Assembly: GCA_900074885.1 (NCBI GenBank)
Contig: FJUW01000007.1
Coordinates: forward strand, 672,704-736,703
Origin: Rhynchosporium graminicola
Taxonomy: Eukaryota; Ascomycota; Leotiomycetes; Helotiales; Ploettnerulaceae
DNA length: 64,000 nucleotides
Direction of reading: 5' to 3'
The notes beneath the pieces were generated by a model. It saw only the letters and a list, made by a program, of their open reading frames with translations, did not search any database and was not told the origin of the DNA. The translations under genes were made by a program, and so were the position numbers. Positions 11,323 to 22,873 of the stretch are shown piece by piece (positions within the stretch are counted from its first letter, which is position 1; each line of letters starts with the position of its first letter).

Positions 11323-12679
11323 CTACTCCAATTGAAGGTCGGTGAAAGAAGTTTTTGAGCTTTGATGAAGCCGATGTCTGGATGTTTCCCGGTCCTCAAT
11401 ACTCCATATTGGTAAGTCAATATCAACGACTATGGGTTTATGGAACTTCCTTCCTTCTGTGTGCGGATAATTGGATGCCGCAATGGCTGCATTGATGATG
11501 CACGTTTCGCGACGTCCCAATCTGCGAGACAATCCTTCTACATCACATGTCTCTGATGTTGCTAGCCCTCCTCGACCATGATTGGCTGGTGGCAGAGCTG
11601 CTGGAAGCGTTGTGTTTTTAGCGCTTGATCCAGATTCGTGAATTTCCTCGAGGGCATACCCACCGAAATGGAGAGATGGGGCCATTTCTTCGGGCGGGAC
11701 AGCTAGAGAGTCTGCAATTCTTGCGTTGTTAGCAATGGGATTTCTCCCGTTCAACGTGAGATCGACCAGCGACATCTTCTTGTTGCCGGCGCCTGGATCT
11801 GTCCACTTCTCGACAGTTTCCTTTTTATACTTCATGTCCGAAACGTCGAGATCCCAGCGAATACGTTCAGCACCTCTGCCGTCATGAACATGTCCACAGA
11901 TTGCCAGCCTGGGTCGAACTCTCCATAATGCTTTTCGTAAACTCACACATCCCACTGGGGTTTGGCCTTTCCTTTCATCAAGGTGTGATCTTGGAGGAGT
12001 ATGCGTGAGAACAATGTCGGCATCGAGAGGTATTTGACTCCACAACCCTTCTGCTTCATCTCCGCAATATCCAAAAGCCTACAACCCTTCAGCAGGAGAG
12101 TATGGAGATCCAAAGATCTTGAATCTAGTTCGCGGACCGGTAGGGAATGTGAGCTTTATTACAGCCGATTCGTGCCTCAGCCACGTAATTGTAGACGAAC
12201 GCTCTAGCAGCTCTTGACATTGCACAGGATCTTGTGAGGTTTGATTATGGAAATTGTGGCCATGTTGGGCATAGAATTCGGTGTCTAGAGTTATGTCATG
12301 ATTGCCTGGGTAGGTCAGTCACCTGTGTATAAAGATATACATCTCTACACGATAGCTGCATACCAGCAATGACAATCTTCTTCTCAAAATCTGCCTCCTC
12401 CAGCCAGTCTATGGTCCTCTTCAATTCCAAGTAAGAGCCCTGATTTGTCATGTCTCCAGCGTGTATGAGAACATCTCCTTTTGGAAGCTTGAATGCGCCA
12501 CCAGGGCAGGCATTATGGGTGTCGGATATGCAAACAAACCTGGTTCTGCGTAATACTGGCAGTGCGTCAGGTATGGTCCAGGATGGGACACTGGTGCGAA
12601 TCGAAGAAGACGCAGATGTTTCTGAACTGGGGATTCCAGTTGCGTGAACTGAAGAACCGCCTGCTGGTATCTGATCCCA
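11323..12679 (-). pseudogene. Calcineurin-like metallophosphoesterase gene with an in-frame TAG
   Basis: Two readable exons, split by an intron at about 12306-12363 (donor GTATGC), encode a metallophosphoesterase close to the MPPED-type fungal family. Metal-site motifs are intact and in order: SDTHN (about 12515), HAGDM (about 12460), GNHD (about 12300) and GHVHDG near 11880-11890. The invariant order D-x-H, GD, GNHD, GHxH marks a dinuclear metal phosphodiesterase/phosphatase. The reading frame is broken by TAG at 12079-12081, inside the conserved segment SPYSPAEGL-stop-AFGY, where the family normally has Trp (TGG). The change is C-to-T in a CpA context on the + strand, as RIP would give. Coding resumes in the same frame to a stop at 11323. 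The N-terminus is unresolved: the frame is closed upstream by TGA at 12686-12688 with no ATG after it, so a further 5' exon must exist (a CAG acceptor lies at about 12680-12682) or is lost. Confidence 0.75.
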
Positions 12680-12689
12680 CTGCTTTCAT

Positions 12690-13835
12690 TAATCGTTCCG
12701 ATAATTCAGTGACTGACAGCATCGAAGAGGCTGATTTCCGAGGCAGAATATTGGCTCTAGCTACACCAGTGCCAGGGATAGATACATCTATTTCCTGCCT
12801 CGTGTGCCTAATTATTCTCTTTTCTTAACGATCTTCGACTGTTCCCATTGGATATGCAATACAGTCGGAGGAGCCGAGGCAAGGTTTGACGGATGATGTA
12901 CGTGTTCGAAATCTGCTGCAACTGGGCTGCAGCGTGGGCTCTGAGGATATATTATATATCATATATGCGGCATGGCAGATATTCAGGAGCAAATGGACAG
13001 GCAGTCCTGGATTGCATTGTTCTAGGTGTATTTCCTTTGTCGATAACCAGCTCTATATAGACCGGGTCGGTATCGTGTTCGTAGTGAAGATCTGTCACGA
13101 ATCTTTGTTTATCTCTTCCTACCTATTTTTGCGGATGAAGATGATGCTGATGCTGATGTTGTCGTTAATGTTGTGTTGATAGCTAGGACTGAAATCCTAT
13201 AATTGAGGTCCAGATTTCCCCTCCCGGCGTTAAATTAAATCCCCCGAACGCCATTCACTTAGCCTGTCGAGTCGCTAAATGCTTCCAATCCAGCAAGACA
13301 ACCTTCCCAGTCGTATCTCCTTACTCAAGCAACTCCACCAGGAAGGAAATACAAACAATCCCCCCCGCCCTTGCTTCACCTTGCCTCACCTCACCTCACT
13401 TTCTGCCAACATCCCGAATTCCCTCAGTTGCAGCTGCTCTCTGCGACTGAATCTCAGGTTACACTCTTTTAGGGCACTTGTTCGCATTCCCGCCACGGTC
13501 GGGACAATTAACGCACGTCCTTCGCCCTAGGAGACCGAGACAGATGATCCAGAGACCCTCTTCCTTTCTCAGGCTATCAACTACCTACAGACGCTCACTT
13601 GGTGACAGCCCTGTGCTTTGTCTGGATAAGCACAATAAAACGATATCTGCTGGACGGTTTCTTTCTGTCTTTCGTTCAAGGCTCGCCTCATCTCCGCAGA
13701 GACTTCCTATTACGCTTAATCCAACTTTAAACTCGTGCCGTTGCTCGATTGCGGACGACACTCCTTACTACAACACGAAAAAATACCGCCATCATTGATA
13801 CCTTCGACTTTGATTTAGAGAAACCTGCCGTGAAG
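12690..13835. other. Intergenic region and probable 5' UTR of the CaaX-protein gene
   Basis: No gene is supported. The pyrimidine-rich, A/C-rich stretch from about 13270 to 13835 looks like a promoter and long 5' UTR for the plus-strand gene starting at 13836. The missing first exon of the minus-strand phosphoesterase could lie around 12700-12850. Confidence 0.5.
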
Positions 13836-15451
13836 ATGGCTGCGGTCTCCGCGCCGCAAGCCTCGAGTTCTCTCACACCACCAAGCAGTTCACATGGAGG
13901 GCAGAATTTATGGAACTATGCTGTACCATCCCAATCAGAAGTCAGTAGAAGATACCGCATCTCCTCTTTCTGCTGTTTCGATATATGCTGACTTGTTCTT
14001 TATAGATCTCGCAAAAATCCGCAGAACATAGCAAACCACCTCAATCCCACACGAACGGCCATGCCTTGGGCCATCAGACATCGCGTACAGATTTGACACA
14101 GCGAAGGCCCGACTACACCTCAACGCGTTCTACAGATAGTGGATATCTAGCTCCGGCGCGGATAAGTGCGTTGAATCGAAAGGATAGCAGTACCAGTGAA
14201 ACGGGAAGTGCACCTGATAGTCTGCTGGATCTTTACGGAGAGAAAAGAAGTGGAATAAATAACAATGATTATGGAGACAGAAAGCAGGCTATTGCAGTCG
14301 AAGAGGACGACTCAGAACGATCGCGTTGGATACACAGGGACAAACTTGCCCGAATCGAGAGCCAGGAACTTCAAGCTGCAGGCATAATTTTCCCACAAGC
14401 TAGGACACTAAGCAAATCAGGCCGGCGGGAGCACAGTCGAGACCAGCAGGGAAATGTTGCGAGGAGTGAACAGGAACAAAGCCGACAGCGCGTTGAAACT
14501 GTCCCCACCGAGGAGGAAGAGAGCTCTGAAAGTAATGTATGGGACTTGCGTCTCCCAGAGGAAGCTGCTTCTGAGGAACATATGGAAGGTTATCAGGATA
14601 TTAGTGGTGGAGTGAAAGGTGTTTCGCGCATCCCAGTGCTGAAGACCAGTCCTCTTCCCATACCCATGTTGCATCTGGAGCGCGATACCCCGATCCGCAG
14701 ATCAGGTCTTGTTGAGGAAGATTCGATAGCATATCCCAAATCTCGTGGTCGAAGCCAAAGCTTCAAAGCGCTGGAAGAAATCACAGATACACCTACTCCT
14801 GCTAGACGATTAGTGTCTGAGAGCTCCCCGACGAAGAAGACTCCCTTGAGAAAAGGCTCAGTATCTGCAAATCGCGCAGCATCTGCTGGTCAACGCCCCA
14901 AAACGAGATCAGGTTCAAACCAGCTTAATGCAGGCCAACGACCAACAACTCGATCTGGCGAACTTGGTCCAAGCAATAGCACTAACAAACGCCCTGAAGG
15001 AGACCCTCCTTGGTTGGCAACAATGTTCAAGCCAGACCCTCGGTTACCACCCGATCAGCAACTTCTTCCGACAGTTGCCAAACGATTACAGCAGGAGCAG
15101 TGGGAAAAGGAGGGGAAATTTGGCACTACATATGATACCGACTTCCGGCCCCTGAACGATGAGGTTTTGCGTGCACCATCGCCAGCTGCGGCTCCTCCAG
15201 TGATAGAAGCAGAGAAGAAGCCCGAACAGCCTCTCGATCCAGAGTGGCCATTACGAGATCCAAAAAGTCCGGCCTTGAGCACGGGACGACCTGGGACAGC
15301 CGGAAATGGGAGCTACTCAACGATGCCGAAGATCCACACCGGGGTACCTATGGGCGTAGGACCCTTACCAAGTCCAAAACTGCCCGTCAGAACCCAAGAG
15401 CCTCCCGAAGATTCGAAAAAGGGCGGTTGCGTTTGTTGTGCCGTAATGTGA
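13836..15451 (+). CDS. Disordered protein with C-terminal Cys cluster/CaaX box, 516 aa
   Basis: Exon 1 runs 13836-13940 from the ATG in a GAAGATGG context. The intron is 13941-14005 (GTCAGT...TATAG) and exon 2 is 14006-15451. The exons join in phase 0 as ...PSQSE/ISQKS... and give 516 aa. The protein is mostly disordered, rich in Ser, Arg, Glu and Pro, with a repeat of the type AGQRPKTRSGS/AGQRPTTRSGE at about residues 350-375 and a run of predicted phosphosite-like Ser/Arg motifs. A more conserved-looking segment lies near residues 375-440 (GDPPWLATMFKPDPRLPPDQ). The C-terminus reads GGCVCCAVM. The last four residues (C-A-V-M) fit a CaaX farnesylation box, and the nearby Cys residues could be palmitoylated, so membrane attachment is a reasonable inference. 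Family function is not known to me. Confidence 0.8.
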
Positions 15452-18400
15452 TGTAAACCTCCGATCTCTGGAGCGTAGCAAGCACGCTTTTCATTTCTTT
15501 TGTTTCCACTTGCGAAGCGCGCGGTTTAGCGATTTGTAATTTATTTCTCATCGCCTTGAAGGCGATACCAGTTTTACTGGACGAGCGAATTGCCGAGCAA
15601 GCACAGCATACACATACATCTTCGTCCATACGAACTGAACAGTCACTTGCCCTTCATTCGAACCTGTCATGATATCACGATTCTCTTTGGTCTGATTATT
15701 TCTTTGTCGTGTATACTGAGTATGGACTGAGTTGGGTCGATCGATTCCCTGGTTGCTGCGGATGCTGCCAAATTTCATCATGCGTCAGTTTCAATTGAAG
15801 GGATGGAGTCGATATTGACCATCCAAAAGAGGGGTGTTTTGTTTCGAGAGGAGAGATAAGAGATAGGAGAACGAGAAGAGCGATTGCATGAAGGGATTGG
15901 ATGGAATTCTTTTTTTGCTTGTTTGATACCTTTCCCTGACTCGGGATATTTCCGTTCTAGAAGCCCCCTTTCCGAGAAGTAAGGATTGGCAGAACAGGTA
16001 TTGTAGAAACAAGAGCACCGTTTTCGTTTTTGTTATTTCATAGCGCCTTCCATTTGCGAAGATCTCGCACTGGCCGCAGACAGCGAGCGAGCAATTGAAA
16101 GTGGCGGTTCATATAGATGAGAGACATAGTTTCCGCGAGCGAACTCTTTGCATATCGGCTAGAGAGAAAATGGAGACTTGAAATCGAACTCCAGTACATG
16201 CTTTGCCCATCATCTAGTGACCATTGCTTTGCGTGCTTTGCCTACTCCCTTTCTTGTCTCGCGCGATAATGGCCTTCTACGCATGCTTGAAGCTTTCCGA
16301 ACCCACTACTAAGAGCAAGTTGAAATCAAGAATACTTGTGCGGTATCTCACCAGTGCTCATTCTTAAACCTCTCTGGAATTGCACAGAAGCTTCATGCTA
16401 GGTTCGCCTCTCTTTTCGAAACCCATTTCCAAAAGCCTTGCTCCTTACTCTCAATTCACCAACACATCCTCTAGGCTCGCTTGACGTCCCGTAAGCTCAA
16501 GGCAATACGAGATACGGCGAACGAAGGCCTTACTTAAGTCGACTTGCGTTACTACATGTTCATAAGCACCTTGCTTGCACATCAACCAACCACCAACCAC
16601 CAGTCCTCCTCCACATAAACAAGATGCCAAAAAATAACCTTACATACTCAATTACCTACTGTAGTATCTCAAGCATTCGCATACGATGCAAGACACAACA
16701 CAATGCATGGCAATCCCAATTTAACATCACCGAATCCCGGCTCGCTTTCCCTCTCTCCCTCATACGAGCCCGTGAATATGACAGAAACCGGCCGAAAAAG
16801 ACCGCATACCTAAGTAGATCTTCGGAGCATTCCTCCAATGCTCACTCGTCATCGCTGTGCTGACATCCTTCCATGCATGTTCTCTGCATATTCTAGGGCC
16901 CTTCTTTCTTCCTTCCTCCCTTCCTTCCTCTATGCTCAACGGTCTGTGAACCAATGGTAGGTTTTACCTCGTTCTAAAACATCCTTATGCATGCTCCGAA
17001 GACGGGATACCTCTTCCTTTCCTTCTAGAAGGGTGATGGAAGGGAAGGTAGTAGGGTGATTGATTCGAGGACTGGACGTGGTGGCCGCGTGGATTCGGTA
17101 CCTTACCCGCATGAAGGAGTGATGCCTATCAGCGTCGGTGCATGATATGAGTGTGAATATATATGTGAGTAGACAGAAGGTATTCGTGCGCTTTGGTTCT
17201 GTGGTGTGTTGCTACTTTTGCACTCGTTGCAGCATGTGTCATGTCGCTGTTTTAAGACATTTTACTCAGGCTATCATGTTTTGTTGGCGCTGCTCTTATA
17301 ATATCGAAAGCTTAGTATCCCACATTGGATTCCTTGCTCTGTTCGCGGTATAGACATCTCAAGTGCCTATCTGAAACGCTTCTTGGAAGTATGTACCCTT
17401 ATTACAACATGTACGTACGCCTTTCTGTTTGACGGCGGTGTTTTGCTTAGGTGGTCTCACTGTGCTGTCGCTCGTTCAACGGACTCCGCGGAGGATTCGC
17501 CGGTTTGAGAGTATAACTCCGCGCTTGAAGTTTCCGGAAAGTCAGGGATGATTCGAGAGGTAAGGTAGCGTGAATGATCATACGTGACAAAGATGAGAGT
17601 GTCTTTAGATAGGGTGCTGCTTTATTACACTTCTTGCTGCTGCTATGTGAAATACGAGGAGCGTGCCTCTGTGATGTATTCTGTAGATGCATTACCGAGG
17701 ATTCTGTCGCAAGCAGGACAAACAAATCCATAAAAGCACGAAGGGCTGTACAAAATGAGCTGGAAAGTCACCCCCGATTATCGAAGAGCGGAAGGTGGTG
17801 CCGAGATGCAAATACTAAGTTGATGAGAGGCAAGCAGCTCCTGCTGTACGTCCTTAATGAAGTTGTGTCGTAAGGTAACGTTGATCTTCAGAGTAAGGCA
17901 TAGAGTAGTTGAATGTTATTAGTTGCATTGCAGTACTAATTACTATGGAGAGTTGACCAAAGGTATTATCTAGGAATATCCGCACGGACCATGCACGTGA
18001 CCATAGTCACCTGATCCACACCAAGACCCATATCCTCGCAACAAGTTGGTAAAGCATATGGCAAGATTATGACTTTGATCCAAAGCATATGCATATCATG
18101 GACCAGCTGTAGTGCGAGGGCCTTGCTTGAGAAAAGCAACAGTCCAGCATCATCTACTCCATCAAGCCTTAACAGGGAAGGAGACATTTAGATCGAACAT
18201 TGACTATTGAGCAGATCACACTTCGTGTCACGGTCCTCACAGAAGATCATTTTGACAGGTGGTAGAGATACTGCGCGGCTTTCCATTCCAAAATCACTTG
18301 CAAAGAACTGTTGCTGAAATTGCAGACCCGCGAAACAACATCGAGCTACTGTATTGGTATCGTATGAAATGTGTATTGAAGTCGTAGTCTAGCAGAATAT

Positions 18401-21400
18401 CAATGAGACCGTGATCTTAAGACATTTCTCCTGCCCTAAAGCCGGTCTCTTTCGGGTAAATAGGCAATAGTATCCAAGACTGTTAAGTCAGCAGCACTGC
18501 GGCTCGGACAGGTGTCAAGACCACGATTAAATATGATGAGGTATTCGTCTAGACATCTTCATCATGTCATCAGGATGCAGTAGAGCCTATTCCAGGCCCC
18601 ATCTCCCATCGTCCCTCGAAGTCGAACGTGCTCATCATATTAAAGAGTATACAACCAAGTGCCGGTAAGTAGTATATCTCCAGCAGAGGCCTTTTGAGTG
18701 CGGTAGACATAGAATGATAAGTAATCCGTGCCGTACGCTAGTTCTTTCTAGCTCTAATCTGAGCAGGTTGAAGTCAGGATAAATCGACAAGTCGATCAAA
18801 GTCTTGAGGCTCGAGCCGTCTCCCCATCTGCTTACTTCCCGAGACCTTCCAATTTGTCAGTCGGGCCCGAATAACCTCATTAGGAGATTCAGATCAGATA
18901 TGGCAGAGCCTGATCAATAGTCTGAAGTTCTAGAAAAGTAGTAGAGGGAAGAAGTTCAGGATTTGCACAAGAAGTGGGGGTGTATCCTAAAATGACGCCC
19001 ATCTTCGCCGTGAGGGCGCACATCACTGCGGATGATCGTCATGAAGCTTACCCAGTACTCTAGATCGGGGTGTAGGGCTAGCCCAGCCTTTGAGCCGCTT
19101 ATTGGTTTTGCTAGAGGACCCTCCTGTCGAGATGGGCTCGAGAGTCGTGATGGATTAGGTCCAGAACTTGAAATACTGAATTGAAGGATCAGGGTCCAGA
19201 ACCGATCGTCGTCTTCTACAAGATCAATAACGGGGCATAGGCAATATCCAGGTATGTCAGTTTTTTTTGCTAAATAAGGGTTCGATCTCTTTTTGCTAAG
19301 TTGGAGAAAAGGAACATCCTTCCTCGGGCGCCTCTTTCAAGCCTACTCGATAGACGACGCTCTGGCGCGAGCTATCGGTAAGCAGCCGAGGCTCAGGCGC
19401 GACTTTTCATCTGATCTCGCAGATATCGAGTCAGAAACCCGAAAGGGTCCGAACGTTCTTGACCCAGTAGTATGAAAGAATGTTCTAGTAGCCGTTCCTC
19501 GTGGAGACTTAAGAGTACCAGTTTGCCAATTCTTTGACACTTGTGGGCTTTTATGGGCTTGATGACAGCGAAGGGTTTTGCTGACGGGTGACGGGTGGCT
19601 GGCACGCTTCGTGGACTTCGCAGTCGTCGTATGCTACGGCGGCTCGGCATGCAGGCCGAGATGGCCTGTCTGTCCTGTGACTCCTGGGTGCATATTGTTT
19701 TGACCGTAGACTTCTCGAGCGGGATGTTAGAAGTAATATCGGGATTCGTTATCAGAGTAAGCTTTGAATATTTTGATTTGGACAGGCCGCGCGCAGTTGC
19801 TCGGAGGAGAATAGAAAAGTGTACGCGGCAGCTCGTTGTTGCCGGAGCACCAAGAGGGCTTCTCGGACATACCAAGTAATCAGGTCCAGGAGCCCTTGTC
19901 AGCAGTGCAAGCGTCCATTTGAAGGTTTAGGATAGACTTTTTGTGGCATACTCAAGTAAACACACAATCAGCAGAACCAACACAGATTGGTGGACCGTGA
20001 CTCGCATCAAGCGAGACTCGTCCGAAAGTGCCTGAATTTCATATCAGTCGCAACTTGACAACTGGCGGGAAGTATAAACTATGGCTTTTTAATTGTTGGC
20101 AAAAGGGGTAACCTGCATGTCTTGCATCCTCACTGGTCAATCGAACACGGTCGAGGTGAGGATACGAAGTAGCGCTTCTAACAAGCGATATCTGCCTGAC
20201 TGTGCGCTGCGCAACAGCTGAGGTAGCACCATGGTGTGATTTCTTTAAACTTCTTTACTGCAGAAAACATATACAGGAACGTTAACCTGAGATTATTTTA
20301 CTGGACTTAGTTTCAAGATGGGTATCTACAGAGTGCGGGGAAATGTTGAGACAAGAGCGTCCAAGACGTGGCATTTCTGCCATAAGTCAATCATTTGTTT
20401 CAATTCATCTGGTATTGCAGATACACATGTGGCTGAGAAGGCTCCACAATCGGGTTAGGTGATCTTACGTTCTTCTTTTGTTATCAATCTACTCGCTGAC
20501 TTACAGTAGTATTGTCGATCGACGTTCTTTCTTGTTAGGTTGTGATCGTGAAACCTGACAGTATAGATCCGCATAATGGTCACCAGGGCAATTAAGATGA
20601 CAAGAAATGATCGTACGCAGGAGCTTTTCCTCCACCGGGCATTTTAGCAGAGATACCCTCGAATCGGCGTTCGAACCCCTTCAAATTTGCTCAGATAGGC
20701 TTCGCTGAGGATCCGGCACGCATCCTGGACATGTGGGCTTCAAGGTTCACGCTATGGGTAGAGCCCGCTGAAAGGGCAAGCCTAACTAATGCTTAGGACT
20801 ATCCTTGAAGATCGAGACTTTGGTAGAACATCGATCCAAGCAATAGTCAGTGGCTTAGCTACCTCGGAGTCAAAAAGCAGCGATATGGCGAATGAATATC
20901 GTCGTGGACTCTTATCTCTGCTGCTCCAGGGCTTGGTACATGTATCATCTGGGCATCTTGTAATATTTGATACCTAGACTTATATCAAGGCGGAGCGGGA
21001 AAGCGGAGCGGACCTTGGCCAGTTAGTTCCTGTTGTAGAGAGCTGCCCAGGAGTTTGATTTTGGTTGTGATGGAAAGTCGCAGGACATGACTCCAATAGA
21101 AATTTCTCTAACCGCTGCCAAGAGGTATGCAATTCTATTAGAGACCTTCTTCGCTCTTCCTACTTAAGTATCCACTTCATTGGGCAGCAGCACTGCTCAA
21201 TTGAGCTGTTTGAGGCCTGATTGATCTCTCGGATTCTCGCGAACACACATGTAGCAACAGCTCTGCTGGGCATTTGCTCAGGGCGGCGTGGAAATTATTC
21301 GTAAGTCTTCCGGGCGCGGTGCATGTGCGAGATGCACGATGTGGAGGAGAGACACGGACGCCCAATGCAGCCTGCAGGAAGCAAAGCAAACCCGAGATCC

Positions 21401-21757
21401 CAGGAAGTAAATCTACAAGTACCTTACTTTAGCCCTACTAAGTAAAACTTTCAATTAGCGATGGGTCTAGGACTAGGGTCGATGAGGCCTGCATGGCATC
21501 GAGCCCATGGCCTGAGTAATCCTTACTCTGTGTACGATGAGACGAGCGAACCAGCAATAGCCATGGACTTCTGACTACCTCCGAGAGACCATTCGGACTA
21601 TTGTGAAATAACCTCACCGAGTCCCGCTCGCTGTACAAAGAGAGTAGTTCATATAAGCCGGCTCATTTCCTCCGACGCTGAGAAGCCGTCAGAGTACTTT
21701 TTCTAGTTACTACAGTATCACAAAAACAAAAGTGTACACTTTGCCGTCATTCGTTTC
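15452..21757. other. 6.3 kb gene-poor stretch
   Basis: No gene can be supported. Short frames exist (for example 17966-18187 on - and 19393-19875 on -) but show no recognisable domain, splice partner or start context. A plausible TATA-like ATATAAG at about 21650-21656 could serve the plus-strand gene starting at 22481. The region could hold long non-coding RNA or heavily decayed repeats, which sequence reading alone cannot show. Confidence 0.5.
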
Positions 21758-22480
21758 GTGTCTTCTACGGAAGTATTACTCTCTCGAATTGGATCTGATA
21801 CTCATTTACAGCTTCGGAGATTCAACTACTCTACACCTCGCCCGGCTTGCTTCGTCACATCTCAAAGTACATTCCATTCAAGTGTGAAGTGTTTCCCATC
21901 TGAAGTCAACAACATAGCAACATTCACCCCGATTACGAAACGTACTAGGACACATCATCACTTCGGCCTGTTCCTGAACGTCGATACACCCAGATTCAAG
22001 GCTCGAATCATCCGTCGTGCCTACCTACAGTCCTACAGTCCTACTGTCATAGCCTGTCTCCGCCAGTCACATCATACCACTGACATCTTGTCGCTGCCCT
22101 TCACTACCTCATCCCCCACATACCAGTCACAGTCCACTTGTAACTGCAAAAGATCTTGGAAAAGATCTTCTCTCGTTCTCCCTTCTTCGGACTTTGCAAG
22201 ATCTCGGCATCGAAATCTGAAAGTCCATCGCCCTCCTTCCCTCCCGGTTATTCTACCCCTACCTGACATCCTGCACTCCAACCTTGATCTGCAACCAAGC
22301 GCATCCGCTGCTAAACCAACTTCGCTCCACGAATACCGGTTTAATCCAGGCCAAGCACGTCTTGTGGGCCCTCAATTCCTCTGGAGATATAACCTAGGGG
22401 TCTTCTCTTAGATTCGATTTGACTTCATTATCGGTTTCAAAAAAAAAAATTGAAAAAAAAATTCGCAGCCTTCACCAGAT
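21758..22480 (+). promoter_or_regulatory. Probable long 5' UTR/promoter of the small Ser-rich CxxC protein gene
   Basis: Pyrimidine- and CA-rich leader-like sequence, with an A-rich tract at about 22439-22461 just before the ATG. An open frame of 217 codons crosses it, but its composition (Thr/Ser/His/Pro-rich, no domain) is what a CT-rich fungal leader gives. Confidence 0.4.
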
Positions 22481-22873
22481 ATGTCCACCATCACGATGAG
22501 CTCCAGATACTATCAGCTCCAGAACGAAACTACAAACTCTAGCAGTTCTTCTCAAAGACCATCCAACCGAAAGTCTATTTCTTCCGAATCCTCCTCGTCG
22601 TCGTCCTCATATTCATCATCTGGATCTTCTTCTTACTATTCATCCTACGACACTTCTTCCGCTCGATACTCAATAGATGCAGCCTCGCATCCACGCGTCG
22701 AAGTAATGCGATGTTCACGATGCGCGAAGTGTGCCGAGGCTGTCGTCAGCTCCAGAGGAGGTAATAACTTGAGGAGAGTCAGCACCGATGATGCCCAGGC
22801 ATCCGGCATGGTACAGTTCGGGCACAACCTATACTATTGCGACCGCTGTGCAAAGATGGTTGGGTACAAGTGA
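22481..22873 (+). CDS. Small Ser-rich protein with paired Cys motifs, 130 aa
   Basis: Single exon. The N-terminal half (about residues 15-60) is an almost pure Ser/Tyr low-complexity tract. The C-terminal half has two cysteine groups, C-S-R-C-A-K-C at about 77-83 and Y-C-D-R-C-A-K near 120-126, separated by about 40 residues. The CxxC...CxxC arrangement suggests a small zinc ribbon, but no metal ligand set can be proven by eye. The end K-M-V-G-Y-K is basic. The long A/T- and CT-rich leader upstream and the compact Cys pattern support a real gene. Family function is unknown to me; small fungal proteins of this shape are usually annotated as hypothetical. Confidence 0.7.
   Translation: MSTITMSSRYYQLQNETTNSSSSSQRPSNRKSISSESSSSSSSYSSSGSSSYYSSYDTSSARYSIDAASHPRVEVMRCSRCAKCAEAVVSSRGGNNLRRVSTDDAQASGMVQFGHNLYYCDRCAKMVGYK

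Noticed and set aside
12060..12100. A 35-nt intron (GTTGTA...GCAG) removing the TAG in the phosphoesterase gene
   Set aside because: Too short for a fungal intron, it would delete the conserved AFGY block, and the resulting junction is out of frame.
21758..22411. 217-codon plus-strand frame before the small CxxC protein gene
   Set aside because: CT-rich leader composition, no recognisable domain, and it ends just before the true start at 22481; better explained as 5' UTR.
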